From Microbacterium sp. Yaish 1 (GTDB lineage: Bacteria; Actinomycetota; Actinomycetes; Actinomycetales; Microbacteriaceae), in NCBI RefSeq assembly GCF_002245215.1, contig NZ_NPMR01000002.1:310001-374000 (forward strand): a stretch of DNA of 64,000 nucleotides, given 5' to 3'. The notes under the pieces were generated by a model that worked only from the letters and a program-made list of their open reading frames with translations, was not told the DNA's origin and searched no databases. Made by a program: the position numbers and the translations under genes. Shown here one piece after another: positions 1-10,738 of this stretch; within the stretch, counting starts at the first letter, position 1, and every line of letters begins with the position of its first letter.

Positions 1-348
1 TGGGAGCTCGACCGTGACTCCGCCGTGCCCCATGTCAACGCGATGCTGCGAGACGGCCACGCTCAACCTCAGCTGGTGATCCACGACGGATACGACTGGC
101 ATATCCATGCCACTCCGGACGACGCCCCGCTGGCGACGCGCGTGCTCGTGGAAGCCGGTATGGCTTTCGTCGACGTCATCCGGGCCGACGCTTACGACCG
201 CGTGCGGATCTGCTCCGCCGACGACTGCGCCGCGGTCTACGTCGACTTCTCGAAGAACGGCTCGAAGCGCTACTGCGACACGGGCAACTGCGGCAACCGC
301 ATGAACGTCAACGCGTACCGTCGTCGGAAGGCGCGAGAAACCGCTTGA
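1..348 (+). CDS. CGNR zinc finger protein, 3' part (5' end outside window)
   Basis: The reading frame is open from base 1, so only the C-terminal 115 residues are present; the GTG at 25 is internal. The tail carries two Cys-x4-Cys pairs (CSADDC and CDTGNC), the second running into the diagnostic CGNR, followed by a basic end (YRRRKAR). In this family the C-terminal CGNR zinc finger follows an ABATE domain, and the proteins are presumed DNA-binding regulators. The last 41 bases overlap, tail to tail, the 3' end of the opposing hydrolase gene. Family assignment is firm; target genes are unknown. Confidence 0.85.
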   Translation, partial: WELDRDSAVPHVNAMLRDGHAQPQLVIHDGYDWHIHATPDDAPLATRVLVEAGMAFVDVIRADAYDRVRICSADDCAAVYVDFSKNGSKRYCDTGNCGNRMNVNAYRRRKARETA

Positions 349-1207
349 TGGCCGCGGCGGCCTCGCGGGGCTTCTCGTAATGGATGAGATGCCCCACACC
401 GTCGATCTCGACGAGTTCGGCCGCGGGGAACAGCTCGCGCAGCCGGCGCTCGGCCGCGATCGGGGTGATGTCGTCCTGAACGGCGGCGATGAGCAGTGTC
501 GGCTGCGGGATGCGCGGAGCGAACGCGCGGACGTCATGGGAGACCGACGTCACGAACGCGTCGCGGAGCACGTCGCGATCGGCGAAGCTCGAGAAGTAGG
601 TGTCGTGCTGGTCGTGGACGAACCGGCGCAGCGTCCGGTCGCGCGTCTTGACCATCGCGAGGCTCATCACCCGGACGATCAGCCGGTTGCGCAGCAGCGC
701 CTCGCCCGCCCGCCGCGGGATGCGCGCCCCGACGTCGTAGTACCAGACGGCGAGGCGCGTGAAGATTCCGCGCGGTCCTTCGAGCGCGGGCGCGCCGATG
801 GGGTTGATGAGGATCAGCCGGGGGGTCGGGAGCCCGCCCGCCACCGCAGCGGAGGAGACGATGGAGCCGAACGAGTGGCCGACGACCACCGCGCCGGGAG
901 CGACGGCGGCCACGAAGGCGGTGAGCCAGTCGGCGTATGTCTCGAGGTCGTGTTCGCGTCCCGGTATCGGGGCGGTCTCGCCGAATCCCGGCAGGTCGGG
1001 CATGATGACGCGCACGTCACCGAGATGCGCGACGACCGGCTCCAGACCGTGGTGCTCCCCCCGGAATCCGTGCACGGCCACGAGCGTCTGGGGGGCGTCG
1101 TCGCGTCCGTAGACCCAGTACGCGGTCGTCCCGCCGAGGACCTCGGTCTCGAGGCGGCGCACCGGGATGCGTGCGAGCAGGGAGTCGTACGGAGAGACGG
1201 TCGGCAC
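308..1207 (-). CDS. alpha/beta fold hydrolase
   Basis: 299-residue cytoplasmic alpha/beta hydrolase. Visible are the oxyanion-hole region VHGFRG (about 46-50), PDLPGFGET (about 70-78), the nucleophile elbow GHSFGS (Ser about 112), a candidate acid Asp in QDDITP, and the catalytic His in GVGHLIHYEKP (about 273). No signal peptide. The substrate cannot be told from the sequence. The GTG start lies six bases after a TAGACT -10 box, so the mRNA is probably leaderless. The gene is divergent from the exonuclease at 1274 and overlaps the CGNR gene by 41 bases at its 3' end. Confidence 0.85.
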   Translation of the reverse strand: MPTVSPYDSLLARIPVRRLETEVLGGTTAYWVYGRDDAPQTLVAVHGFRGEHHGLEPVVAHLGDVRVIMPDLPGFGETAPIPGREHDLETYADWLTAFVAAVAPGAVVVGHSFGSIVSSAAVAGGLPTPRLILINPIGAPALEGPRGIFTRLAVWYYDVGARIPRRAGEALLRNRLIVRVMSLAMVKTRDRTLRRFVHDQHDTYFSSFADRDVLRDAFVTSVSHDVRAFAPRIPQPTLLIAAVQDDITPIAAERRLRELFPAAELVEIDGVGHLIHYEKPREAAAAIKRFLAPSDDGTR

Positions 1208-1213
1208 CCGTCG

Positions 1214-1219
1214 AGTCTA
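1214..1219 (-). promoter_or_regulatory. -10 box of the alpha/beta hydrolase (leaderless)
   Basis: TAGACT on the minus strand, 6 nt before the GTG at 1207. The start codon falls where transcription should begin. Confidence 0.6.
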
Positions 1220-1260
1220 CGGAGGCGGCGCGTCGGATCCTGCGTGTCCGACCTGAGTCG

Positions 1261-1266
1261 TAGCCT
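1261..1266 (+). promoter_or_regulatory. -10 box of the exonuclease gene (leaderless)
   Basis: TAGCCT with a 7-nt spacer to the GTG at 1274. This is the reason for choosing that start, since no Shine-Dalgarno sequence precedes it. It is divergent from the hydrolase promoter 42 bases away. Confidence 0.55.
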
Positions 1267-1273
1267 CGATTCC

Positions 1274-2020
1274 GTGGAGCCGGATCGCCCCCTCGTCGTC
1301 GCTACGCCCGAACTCGACCTATGGCCCTGCGCGGCACCCGAGTGGTGCCAGGTGGTCGGGGTCTTCGACCTCGAGACGACGGGCGTCGACGTCACCGTCG
1401 ATCGCATCGTCACAGCGCACGTGGGCGTCCTCGACGCCGACGGAACACCGGTGCGCGCCGACAGCTGGCTGGCAGATCCAGGAGTCGACATCCCCGATGG
1501 TGCTGCGGCGATCCACGGCATCACCACCGAGCACGCTCGCCGACACGGACGGCCCGCGTCGGACGTGGTCGCGGAGGTCGTCGCAGCCCTGCGCGGCCTG
1601 TTCGACGCCGGCATCCCGGTGGTGGCGTACAACGCGCCGTTCGATTTCTCGATGCTGAAGTACGAGGCCCTGCGCTACGGGATCGGTCCGATCCTCTCGC
1701 CCTCCCCCGTCATCGACCCGCTCGTCATCGACAAGCGGTATGACCGCTACCGCCGCGGGAAGCGCACCCTCTCGGTGGTCGCCGAGCACTACGCCGTCAC
1801 GCTCACCGGGGCGCACGAGGCTTCTGCAGATGCGATCGCTGCGGGGCGCGTCGCGCAGATCCTCGCCGAGCGGTTCGCCGATGGCCTGCCGTCGACCGCC
1901 GCGGAACTGCACACGCGCCAGGTCGGCTGGGCACGGGCTCAGGCTGAGAGCCTCACCGAGTACTTCGTCAGCATCGGGCGGATCGACGCCGACGTCGACG
2001 GGTCGTGGCCCATCCGCTGA
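1274..2020 (+). CDS. DnaQ-like 3'-5' exonuclease
   Basis: 248 residues, DEDD-superfamily exonuclease. Exo I is FDLETTG (Asp32, Glu34), Exo II is the YNAPFDFSML segment, and Exo III is HEASADAIAAG with the His-x4-Asp pattern of DEDDh enzymes. The protein is a stand-alone exonuclease, not a polymerase epsilon with a partner-binding tail, and could act in repair, RNA trimming or nucleotide clean-up. The frame stays open far upstream, antisense to the hydrolase, but GTG 1274 is favoured by the -10 box; GTG 1244 is a weaker alternative. A 13-bp hairpin follows the stop. Confidence 0.85.
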   Translation: MEPDRPLVVATPELDLWPCAAPEWCQVVGVFDLETTGVDVTVDRIVTAHVGVLDADGTPVRADSWLADPGVDIPDGAAAIHGITTEHARRHGRPASDVVAEVVAALRGLFDAGIPVVAYNAPFDFSMLKYEALRYGIGPILSPSPVIDPLVIDKRYDRYRRGKRTLSVVAEHYAVTLTGAHEASADAIAAGRVAQILAERFADGLPSTAAELHTRQVGWARAQAESLTEYFVSIGRIDADVDGSWPIR

Positions 2021-2062
2021 TCAGCCGGCGTCCGGAGGCGCGACGCGCGCGCCGGCGACATC

Positions 2063-2103
2063 GGCGCGGGGGCGGCCCCGACCAGCGAGACCGCCCCCGC
2101 GCC
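2063..2103. terminator. bidirectional hairpin terminator between exonuclease and leuA
   Basis: A perfect 13-bp stem (arms 2063-2075 and 2091-2103, GGCGCGGGGGCGG and its complement) with a 15-nt loop between two convergent genes. There is no strong T-tract, as is usual for GC-rich actinobacterial terminators. Confidence 0.65.
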
Positions 2104-2117
2104 GTGGGCGACGGTCC

Positions 2118-4016
<1,899 letters not shown>

Positions 4017-4084
4017 TCACCGTCGGGACGCACACGGGCGTGCCTCGCCTGAGACGAAGGCCTCGTGCGCGACACTGTGGGGAT

Positions 4085-4687
4085 ATGAGAAGTGCGCGCG
4101 CGGGCTCGTCCGCCCTCCTGATGTGTGCGATCGCCCTGACGGCGGGATGCGCCTCTACGCCCGCGGCCGGCCCGACCTCCCTCGACCCCGCGCCGCCGAG
4201 CGGCGACGTCGTTGCGCAAGGGACGGTCCTCGATGACGGCTCCGGTGCCGAGCTCTGTCTCGGAGCGGTCGCGGAGTCGGCACCGCCGCAGTGCTCCGGG
4301 ATCCCGCTCGAGGCGTGGGACTGGGCGTCGGTGACCGACGCGACCACGATGTCTGGCGCGACGTGGGGCGCGTACGCCGTCCAGGGACGTTACGACGGAT
4401 CGTCGCTCACGGTGACCGCGCCGGCGGTTCCGCTGGCACTGTACGACCCCATGCCGCTTCCCGACCCGACGGGCGGCGTGCCCGGCACGGCGGACGACGC
4501 GACACTGCGAGACGTCGAGCAGCGGGTGCACGACACGCTCGGTGACACCGTGCTCGCCTCCGGAGCGTACGACGGCCGGCTCTGGGTCACGGTCGTCTGG
4601 GACGACGGGACCCTTCAGGATGCCGCCGACGCCGAGTTCGGCGCGGGCGTCGTCGTCATCCAGTCGGCGATGCGGGAGATCGGTTAG
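4085..4687 (+). CDS. predicted lipoprotein, unknown function
   Basis: 200 residues, not recognised as a known family. A basic N-terminus and hydrophobic segment end in a lipobox (L-T-A-G-C, Cys about 22), followed by a Pro/Ser/Ala-rich linker. This predicts Sec export and lipid anchoring to the outer face of the membrane. The mature domain has two Cys (ELCLGAV and PPQCSG), probably disulfide-linked. The start at ATG 4085 is set by the signal peptide; an upstream in-frame codon would add an implausible Arg-rich tail. It overlaps the last codons of era by 4 bases, tail to tail. Confidence 0.75.
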   Translation: MRSARAGSSALLMCAIALTAGCASTPAAGPTSLDPAPPSGDVVAQGTVLDDGSGAELCLGAVAESAPPQCSGIPLEAWDWASVTDATTMSGATWGAYAVQGRYDGSSLTVTAPAVPLALYDPMPLPDPTGGVPGTADDATLRDVEQRVHDTLGDTVLASGAYDGRLWVTVVWDDGTLQDAADAEFGAGVVVIQSAMREIG

Positions 4688-5583
4688 AACCCGAGACGCC
4701 CGAGCTGCTTGGGGTCGCGCTGCCATTCCTTCGCGACGCGGACGCGCAGCGAGAGGAACACCCGCGTCCCCACGAGGGGTTCGATCTGCGCGCGCGCACG
4801 CGCGCCGACATCCGCGAGCCGTGAGCCCTTGCGGCCGATGATGATGGCCTTCTGACTGTCGCGCTCGACCACGATGTTGGCGTAGACATCGGTGAGGTCG
4901 GAACCCTCGCGAGGCGCGACGTCCTCCACCGTGACGGCGATCGAGTGGGGCAGTTCGTCGCGCACGCCTTCGAGCGCGGCTTCGCGGATGATCTCGGCGA
5001 TGCGGTCTTCCGTCGACTCATCCGTCACCACGTCGTCGGGGTACAGCGCCGGCCCTTCGGGCATCAGCGCGAGCAGCTCGTCGGCGAGCACGTCGAGCTG
5101 GTCCTCGGTTACGGCGGAGAGCGGGATGACAGCGGCCCAATCCTCGCGAAGGCTGTCGACCTCCATGAGGCGTTCCATGATCTCGTCACGGCTCGCCAGA
5201 TCGGTCTTGGTCACGATGGCGACCTTCTTCGCACGGGGATAGCCGTCGAGCGACGCGGCGATCCGGCGGTCGCCCGGTCCGACCTTGTCGACGGCGGGCA
5301 CGAGGAAGCCGATGACGTCGACGTCGCCCAGTACCTGCTCGACGAGGTCGTTCAGGCGCTGGCCGAGCAGGGTGCGCGGCTTGTGGATGCCTGGCGTGTC
5401 GACGATGACGAGCTGTCCACCGGGCCGGTTCAGGATGCCGCGGATCGCGCGCCGCGTCGTCTGCGGCTTGTCGCTCGTGATCGCGACCTTCTCCCCCACC
5501 AGGGCGTTCGTCAGCGTCGACTTCCCCACATTGGGGCGTCCGACGAAGGTCACGAACCCCGACCGGGTCTCTGCTGCGGTCAT
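4684..5583 (-). CDS. era: GTPase Era, ribosome assembly
   Basis: 299 residues. Binds the 3' end of 16S rRNA and assists 30S assembly at the membrane. G1 is GRPNVGKST (15-23), G3 is DTPGIHKP, and G4 is TKTD; the C-terminal KH domain holds the GRKGSRL loop (about 247-260). Length is typical. ATG overlaps the stop of the upstream CNNM/CBS gene (ATGA), so it is translationally coupled in the phoH-ybeY-CNNM-era operon, a classic grouping of ribosome maturation genes. Confidence 0.97.
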   Translation of the reverse strand: MTAAETRSGFVTFVGRPNVGKSTLTNALVGEKVAITSDKPQTTRRAIRGILNRPGGQLVIVDTPGIHKPRTLLGQRLNDLVEQVLGDVDVIGFLVPAVDKVGPGDRRIAASLDGYPRAKKVAIVTKTDLASRDEIMERLMEVDSLREDWAAVIPLSAVTEDQLDVLADELLALMPEGPALYPDDVVTDESTEDRIAEIIREAALEGVRDELPHSIAVTVEDVAPREGSDLTDVYANIVVERDSQKAIIIGRKGSRLADVGARARAQIEPLVGTRVFLSLRVRVAKEWQRDPKQLGRLGF

Positions 5584-6908
5584 CTGCTGTCTTCTCCTCT
5601 TCGTGCCACGCGGACCTCTCCGGTTCGCGGGTGCGTCGTATCGTCCGTCGCGTCGGCGGGGGCGCGTTCGACGAAGACGGTCGCGAGGCCCCGCCCGCGG
5701 CCACGCGAGACGCCGCCGGTGATCGTGATCCCGTCGACGGTCACGGTCGCACCCGGCATCGGCACCCGCCCGAGCGTCTTGCCCAGCAGCCCGCCGACCG
5801 AGTCGACGTCGTCGTCGTCGAGCTCGATGCCGAACAGCTCGCCGACCTCGTCGAGTCCCAGGCGCGCGCTCACGCGGTAGCGGCCGGGCTCGAGCTCGAC
5901 GACCTCGGCTGCCCCGCGGTCGTACTCATCGGCGATCTCGCCCACGAGCTCCTCGATGAGGTCCTCGAGGGTGATGAGGCCCGCGACACCGCCGTACTCG
6001 TCCACGACGAGGCACACGTGGACGGCATCCCGCTTCATCTGCTGCAGCAATGATTCGGCGCGCATCGATTCGGGGACGAACACGGCCGGCCGCGCCACCC
6101 GGCCCACGGGTACGTCGCGCCAACCCGTCGTCTCGCCGTACGAGAACTGCACGAGGTCCTTGAGGTAGACGACCCCGACGATGTCATCGCGCTCGTCGTC
6201 GGTGACCGGTACCCGCGACACGCCGCGCTCGAGGAAGAGCGCGAGCGCTTCGTGCGTCGTCGCCGTCTGCGGCACGGTGACCATGTCGGTGCGCGGCACC
6301 ATGACCGCGCGCACGAGCGTGTCGGTGAAGTCGAACACCGAGTGGATGAGGTCGCGGTCGTCGGCTTCGATGAGGTCCTGCGACACCGCTTCGTCGACCA
6401 TGCTCAGGAGCTGTTCCTCCGAGGCGAAGGACGTGCCGCGAGAGACGCCCGGCGTGACGCGATTGCCCACGATCACCAGGAGATGCGCGAGGGGCCCGAG
6501 CACGATGCGAGCACCGCGCACGATCGGAGCGCAGGCGATGAGCAGACCCCGGGCGTGCTGACGGCCGACCGATCGCGGACTCGCGCCGACCAGGACGAAG
6601 GACACCGCTGTCATGAGGAGGGCGGCGACGAGGATCGCCCACCACAGGTTCTCGAGCGCCAGCGTCAGCGCGGCGGTGACGAACACGGCCGCGGTCGACT
6701 CGGCGAGGATGCGGATGAAGACGACGGCGTTGGCGTGGGCCGTGGTGTCATCGGCGATGCGGCGGAGGGCCTGCTGTCGTCGGCTCGACTCGGCCCAATC
6801 GGCGAGATCCGCCCGCGAAGTGACACCGAGCGCCGCGTCGAGAGCGGCCATCAGACCCCCGAGCGCGACGAGGAACACCGCGCCGAGGACGAGGAGGAAG
6901 ACGGTCAC
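5580..6908 (-). CDS. CNNM/CorC-HlyC family membrane protein with CBS pair
   Basis: 442 residues. The N-terminal CNNM (DUF21) membrane domain has about four helices. It is followed by a CBS pair (from about residue 190, with MVPRTDMVTV and EYGGVAGLITLEDLIEELVGEI) and a C-terminal CorC_HlyC domain. Related proteins move or control Mg2+ or Co2+ efflux; the old name hemolysin C is misleading. The GTG start overlaps the ybeY stop (GTGA), which settles it against a much longer open frame upstream. The next gene, era, overlaps its stop by 4 bases. Confidence 0.92.
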   Translation of the reverse strand: MTVFLLVLGAVFLVALGGLMAALDAALGVTSRADLADWAESSRRQQALRRIADDTTAHANAVVFIRILAESTAAVFVTAALTLALENLWWAILVAALLMTAVSFVLVGASPRSVGRQHARGLLIACAPIVRGARIVLGPLAHLLVIVGNRVTPGVSRGTSFASEEQLLSMVDEAVSQDLIEADDRDLIHSVFDFTDTLVRAVMVPRTDMVTVPQTATTHEALALFLERGVSRVPVTDDERDDIVGVVYLKDLVQFSYGETTGWRDVPVGRVARPAVFVPESMRAESLLQQMKRDAVHVCLVVDEYGGVAGLITLEDLIEELVGEIADEYDRGAAEVVELEPGRYRVSARLGLDEVGELFGIELDDDDVDSVGGLLGKTLGRVPMPGATVTVDGITITGGVSRGRGRGLATVFVERAPADATDDTTHPRTGEVRVARRGEDSR

Positions 6909-7369
6909 GCGCGGCGGCGCTCGCTCGCGTGGAAGGCCGAGATCAGCTCGCGCTGGAGCCCGAACATCTCGCGCTCCTCCTCCGGCTCCGCGTGGTCGAA
7001 CCCCAGCAGATGGAGCAGTCCGTGCGTCGTCAGGAGGATGAGCTCGTCGAGCGTCGTGTGACGCGCGGCCTGCGCCTGAGCCTCGGCCACCTGGGGGCAC
7101 AGCACGATGTCGCCGAGGAGCCCCGGCGGCGTGGGTGCGTCCTCGGTTCCCGGGCGCAGCTCGTCCATCGGGAAGCTCAGCACATCGGTCGGGCCCGGCT
7201 CGTCCATCCACTGGACGTGCAGCGACTCCATGGCGCCCTCGTCGACGAGGAGGATGGCGAGATCGGCGTCCGGGCTCACGTTCAGCTGTGCGAGGTTGTG
7301 CTCGGTCAGGCGCAGCAGCACGGTCTCGTCGACGGACACGCCGGACTCGTTGGTGATCTCGATGGTCAT
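6905..7369 (-). CDS. ybeY: endoribonuclease YbeY
   Basis: 154 residues. Single-strand endoribonuclease for 16S rRNA 3'-end maturation and ribosome quality control. The zinc motif is clear: H-G-x-L-H-x-x-G-x-D-H in THGLLHLLGFDH (about residues 117-127). It overlaps phoH by 4 bases upstream and the CNNM gene by 4 bases downstream, a tightly coupled RNA-maturation operon ending in era. Confidence 0.97.
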   Translation of the reverse strand: MTIEITNESGVSVDETVLLRLTEHNLAQLNVSPDADLAILLVDEGAMESLHVQWMDEPGPTDVLSFPMDELRPGTEDAPTPPGLLGDIVLCPQVAEAQAQAARHTTLDELILLTTHGLLHLLGFDHAEPEEEREMFGLQRELISAFHASERRRA

Positions 7370-8457
7370 GAGCGTCCTCGTTTCGGGAGTCGGTCGCGCG
7401 GACCGGCGGGCCGCGCCGCGGTGCGCCGCTCGGCCCGGTTGGCGAACTCGCTCGCCTCGTCGCGCTCACGGCGGGCGGCGAGGCGTTGCTCGTCGTACTC
7501 GCTGTATGCGTCGACGATGCGCCCGACGAGCGTGTGCCGCACGACGTCGTCGCTCGTGAGGGTCGCGAAATGGATGTCGTCGATGTTCTTCAGAACGCGC
7601 GTGACGGTGCGGAGTCCTGACGTGCCCTGGGGAAGGTCCACCTGCGTGATGTCGCCGGTGACGACCATGCGCGTGCCGAACCCGAGACGAGTGAGGAACA
7701 TCTTCATCTGCTCGGGGGTGGTGTTCTGCGCCTCGTCGAGCACGACGAACGAATCGTTCAGCGTACGTCCGCGCATGTAGGCCAGCGGCGCGACCTCGAT
7801 CGTGCCGGTCGCCATGAGCTTCGGGACGAGCTCGGGGTCGAGCATCTCGTTGAGCGCGTCGTAGAGCGGCCGCAGGTAGGGGTCGATCTTGTCGGTGAGG
7901 GTGCCGGGCAGGAAGCCCAGGCGCTCCCCCGCTTCGACGGCGGGGCGCGTCAGGATGATGCGGTTGACCTCCTTGCGCTGCAAGGCCTGCACCGCCTTCG
8001 CCATCGCGAGGTAGGTCTTGCCGGTTCCCGCGGGACCGATGCCGAAGACGATCGTGTTCTCGTCGATCGCGTCGACGTAGGCCTTCTGACCGAGGGTCTT
8101 GGGGCGGATGACCTTGCCGCGCGAGGAGAGAATGGCCTCGCCCAGCACCTCGGACGGACGGGGGCCCTCATCGCCGCTCCGGCGCTGCAGGATGCGGCTG
8201 GACGTCGTGACATCGCTCGGGTCGAGCCCCTGTCCCGCGCGAGCCATGGCGATCAGCTCGTCGACGAGCGATCGGGCTGCGGCGACGGCATCCGCCGTCC
8301 CGGTCAGGGTGATCTCGTTGCCGCGAACCAGGACATCTACGTCGGGGTGCTCCCGCTCGACGACGCGCAGGAGACGGTCTTGGGGTCCGAGCAGCTGGAC
8401 CATGGCGACACCGTCGGCGAGGATCGTCGCGACGGCGGGTTCGGAAGCATCAGCCAC
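7366..8457 (-). CDS. PhoH-like ATPase
   Basis: 363 residues. P-loop ATPase of the PhoH/YbeZ family, thought to be an RNA helicase-like partner of YbeY. Walker A is GPAGTGKT (about 141-148), and VVLDEAQNTTPEQ is the Walker B region. An N-terminal KH-like segment binds nucleic acid in relatives. The GTG at 8457 was chosen because GGGAG lies about 5 bases upstream and the HIT stop codon overlaps there; GTG 8481 would add 8 residues and overlap HIT by 32 bases. Confidence 0.92.
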   Translation of the reverse strand: MADASEPAVATILADGVAMVQLLGPQDRLLRVVEREHPDVDVLVRGNEITLTGTADAVAAARSLVDELIAMARAGQGLDPSDVTTSSRILQRRSGDEGPRPSEVLGEAILSSRGKVIRPKTLGQKAYVDAIDENTIVFGIGPAGTGKTYLAMAKAVQALQRKEVNRIILTRPAVEAGERLGFLPGTLTDKIDPYLRPLYDALNEMLDPELVPKLMATGTIEVAPLAYMRGRTLNDSFVVLDEAQNTTPEQMKMFLTRLGFGTRMVVTGDITQVDLPQGTSGLRTVTRVLKNIDDIHFATLTSDDVVRHTLVGRIVDAYSEYDEQRLAARRERDEASEFANRAERRTAARPAGPRDRLPKRGRS

Positions 8458-8797
8458 CGAGGCTCCCTTCGGAGAGGCCACCGGCGAGGACGTGGGCGTG
8501 AACGTGGAACACGGTCTGTCCCGCGCCGGGGCCGGTGTTGAAGATCAGTCGGAAGTCGCCGTCGGAGTGTTCGGCGGCGACGGCGTTGGCGAGCCCGACG
8601 AGTTCGCTGAGAAGGGCGGGGTCGCCCGCGGCGAGTTCGACGACCGTGCGGTAGCGCTCGGTCTTGGGGATCACGAGGAGGTGGACGGGCGCCTGCGGCG
8701 CGATGTCGCGGATGGCGAACGCGTTCTCGGTCTCGGCGATGATCTCGGAGGGGATCTCGCCGCGAAGGATGCGCGTGAAGACAGACGGTTCGCTCAT
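8450..8797 (-). CDS. HIT-family nucleotide hydrolase
   Basis: 115 residues. Histidine-triad protein of the Hint branch, with catalytic motif H-V-H-A-H-V in TVFHVHAHVLAGG near the C-terminus. Hint proteins hydrolyse aminoacyl- or lysyl-adenylates and nucleoside phosphoramidates. The ATG lies six bases after TAGACT, so this gene opens the leaderless HIT-phoH-ybeY-CNNM-era transcript. It overlaps the start of phoH. Confidence 0.93.
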   Translation of the reverse strand: MSEPSVFTRILRGEIPSEIIAETENAFAIRDIAPQAPVHLLVIPKTERYRTVVELAAGDPALLSELVGLANAVAAEHSDGDFRLIFNTGPGAGQTVFHVHAHVLAGGLSEGSLGG

Positions 8798-8803
8798 TCG
8801 TTC

Positions 8804-8809
8804 AGTCTA
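8804..8809 (-). promoter_or_regulatory. -10 box of the HIT-phoH-ybeY-CNNM-era operon
   Basis: TAGACT, 6 nt before the HIT ATG at 8797. Predicted leaderless start. Confidence 0.6.
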
Positions 8810-8845
8810 TCGACGGGGTTCGACGACGGGACGGACGGCTCGGCG

Positions 8846-9574
8846 TCACCAGCGGCCGAGGGCGACGTTGACGACGCCCAGCGCGGCCGGGCCGGCCGTA
8901 GAGGTACGCAGGACCGTGTCGCCCAGACGCACCGTGAGCGCGCCGGCGGCGATGAGTGAGTCGAGCTCATCGGCGGCGATCCCGCCCTCCGGGCCGACGA
9001 CGAGCGACACGTCGCCCTCGCCCAGCTCGACATCGCTCAGTCGTCGCGTCGCCGTCGGCTCGAGCACCAGCACCCGCTCCGCACCGCACCGCACCGCGAT
9101 CTCGGACGTCGACACGGGTGCTGCCACGTCGGGCAGCCACGCGCGATGCGCCTGCTTCGCCGCTTCGCGGGCGATGGTCGCCCACCGCTGCACACCGCGC
9201 TCGACCTTCGGCCCGCTCCACCGCGACACGCTTCGCGCAGCCTGCCAGGGCACGATCGCGTCGACACCCAGCTCGGTGCAGGCCTGCACCGCGAGCTCGT
9301 CGCGATCGCCCTTCGCGAGCGCTTGGATCAGTGTCACGCGCCGCGCGGGCGCGGGGTGCTCGACCCGCGAGTGCACCTCGATGCGTACCAGTTTGGGATC
9401 GGCGGCCGTGACGGTCCCCTCCAGCCACGCTCCCGCGCCGTCGCCGACGGTCACCGCCTCACCGACCCGCACGCGTCGCACGCCCGCCGCGTGATGGGCT
9501 TCGGCGCCGGTGAGCTCGACGGACTCGGCCGGCTGAGCGGTGAGCGGCGGGTCGACCAGGAAGTGCAACGCCAT
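8846..9574 (-). CDS. rsmE: 16S rRNA (uracil-1498-N3)-methyltransferase
   Basis: 242 residues. SPOUT methyltransferase that modifies U1498 of 16S rRNA in the decoding region. A PUA-like N-terminus (TGAEAHHAAGVRRVRVGEAV) precedes the knot, whose SAM-binding signatures LVVGPEGGI and LGDTVLRTSTAGPAAL (about 175-230) are intact. It follows dnaJ by only 4 bases, as in many Gram-positive genomes, and is the last gene of the hrcA operon. Confidence 0.95.
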   Translation of the reverse strand: MALHFLVDPPLTAQPAESVELTGAEAHHAAGVRRVRVGEAVTVGDGAGAWLEGTVTAADPKLVRIEVHSRVEHPAPARRVTLIQALAKGDRDELAVQACTELGVDAIVPWQAARSVSRWSGPKVERGVQRWATIAREAAKQAHRAWLPDVAAPVSTSEIAVRCGAERVLVLEPTATRRLSDVELGEGDVSLVVGPEGGIAADELDSLIAAGALTVRLGDTVLRTSTAGPAALGVVNVALGRW

Positions 9575-9578
9575 GCGA

Positions 9579-10700
9579 TCAGCTGTTCCGGAACCGATCG
9601 CGGAGCTTGGCGAAAAGGCCCTGGTGGAACTCGGCGAGCTGCGGGGCCGGAGACTTCGTCCGCTTCTTCAGCTCCTCGATGAGCGCCCGTTCCTTGGCGT
9701 CGAGGCGCGTCGGGGTGACGACATGGACGCCGACGCGCAGATCTCCGCGCGTCGTGCCGCGAAGCGGAGTGATCCCGCGTCCCTTGATGGTGAGGACATC
9801 GCCGGACTGGACGCCCGGGCGCAGCTCGAGGTCGACGGGGCCGTCGAGTGACTCGATCGTCGTGCTGGTGCCGAGGACGGCATCGGGCATCGACACCTCG
9901 AGCGTGGCGAGCAGGTCATCGCCCTCGCGGCTGAACACGTCGTGCGGAGCGACGGTGACCTCGAGGTAGAGGTCGCCGTTGGGGCCGCCGGCCGGGCCGA
10001 CCTCGCCGGATCCGGGAAGCTGCAGGCGCAGGCCCGTCTCGACGCCGGCGGGGATGTCGAGCGAGACGGTGCGGCGAGCCCGGACACGTCCCTGCCCCTG
10101 GCAGGTGGTGCACGGGTACGGGATCGTCGTGCCGTAGCCCTGGCAGACGTTGCAGGGCTGCGACGTCACGACATTGCCCAGGAGGCTCCGGACGGTGCGC
10201 TGCACGTTCCCCGCGCCGTGGCAGACGTCGCAGGTGACCGGCTGTGTTCCCGGCTGGCAGCACGAGCCCTGGCACGTGTCGCAGAGCACGGCGGTGTCGA
10301 CCTCGATGTCGCGATGCACGCCGAACACGACGTCGCCCAGTTCGAGGGTGACCCGGACGAGGGCGTCCTGTCCGCGCTCGCGTCGGGAGCGCGGACGCCC
10401 GGCGCGACCGCCGCCTCCGGCGCCGCCGCCGAAGAAGGTCTCGAAGATGTCGCTGAAGCCCCCGAAGCCGGCGGCGCCGCCGAAGCCGCCGGCGGAGTCA
10501 CCGCCCATGTCGTAGCGCTGACGCTGTTCGGGGTCGCTGAGGACGTCGTAAGCGTGGGTTACGAGCTTGAATCGCTCGGACGCATCCTCGCCCGGGTTCA
10601 CGTCGGGGTGCAGTTCTCGTGCCAGGCGTCGGTACGCCTTCTTGATCTCGTCGGGCGACGCGTCGCGCGCGACGCCCAGGACCTCGTAGTGGTCAGCCAC
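9579..10700 (-). CDS. dnaJ: chaperone DnaJ (HrcA-linked paralogue)
   Basis: 373 residues. Hsp40 co-chaperone that stimulates DnaK ATPase. Order: J domain with HPD (about 33-35), Gly/Phe-rich linker, cysteine-rich zinc domain, C-terminal substrate domains. Four zinc repeats are present, [24 protein letters not shown] and CTTCQGQG; the first has Cys in place of the final Gly of CxxCxGxG. Linkage to hrcA marks it as the DnaJ2-type copy, with the dnaK-linked copy expected elsewhere. It lies 38 bases after hrcA. Confidence 0.95.
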   Translation of the reverse strand: MADHYEVLGVARDASPDEIKKAYRRLARELHPDVNPGEDASERFKLVTHAYDVLSDPEQRQRYDMGGDSAGGFGGAAGFGGFSDIFETFFGGGAGGGGRAGRPRSRRERGQDALVRVTLELGDVVFGVHRDIEVDTAVLCDTCQGSCCQPGTQPVTCDVCHGAGNVQRTVRSLLGNVVTSQPCNVCQGYGTTIPYPCTTCQGQGRVRARRTVSLDIPAGVETGLRLQLPGSGEVGPAGGPNGDLYLEVTVAPHDVFSREGDDLLATLEVSMPDAVLGTSTTIESLDGPVDLELRPGVQSGDVLTIKGRGITPLRGTTRGDLRVGVHVVTPTRLDAKERALIEELKKRTKSPAPQLAEFHQGLFAKLRDRFRNS

Positions 10701-10738
10701 GGATCGCCTTTCCGCCCGGAGGGGCGTGGGTGGGTGGG

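Noticed and set aside
380..1273. N-terminal extension of the exonuclease frame to 546 residues
   Set aside because: The first 298 codons are antisense to the hydrolase and have no family match; the -10 box places the start at 1274.
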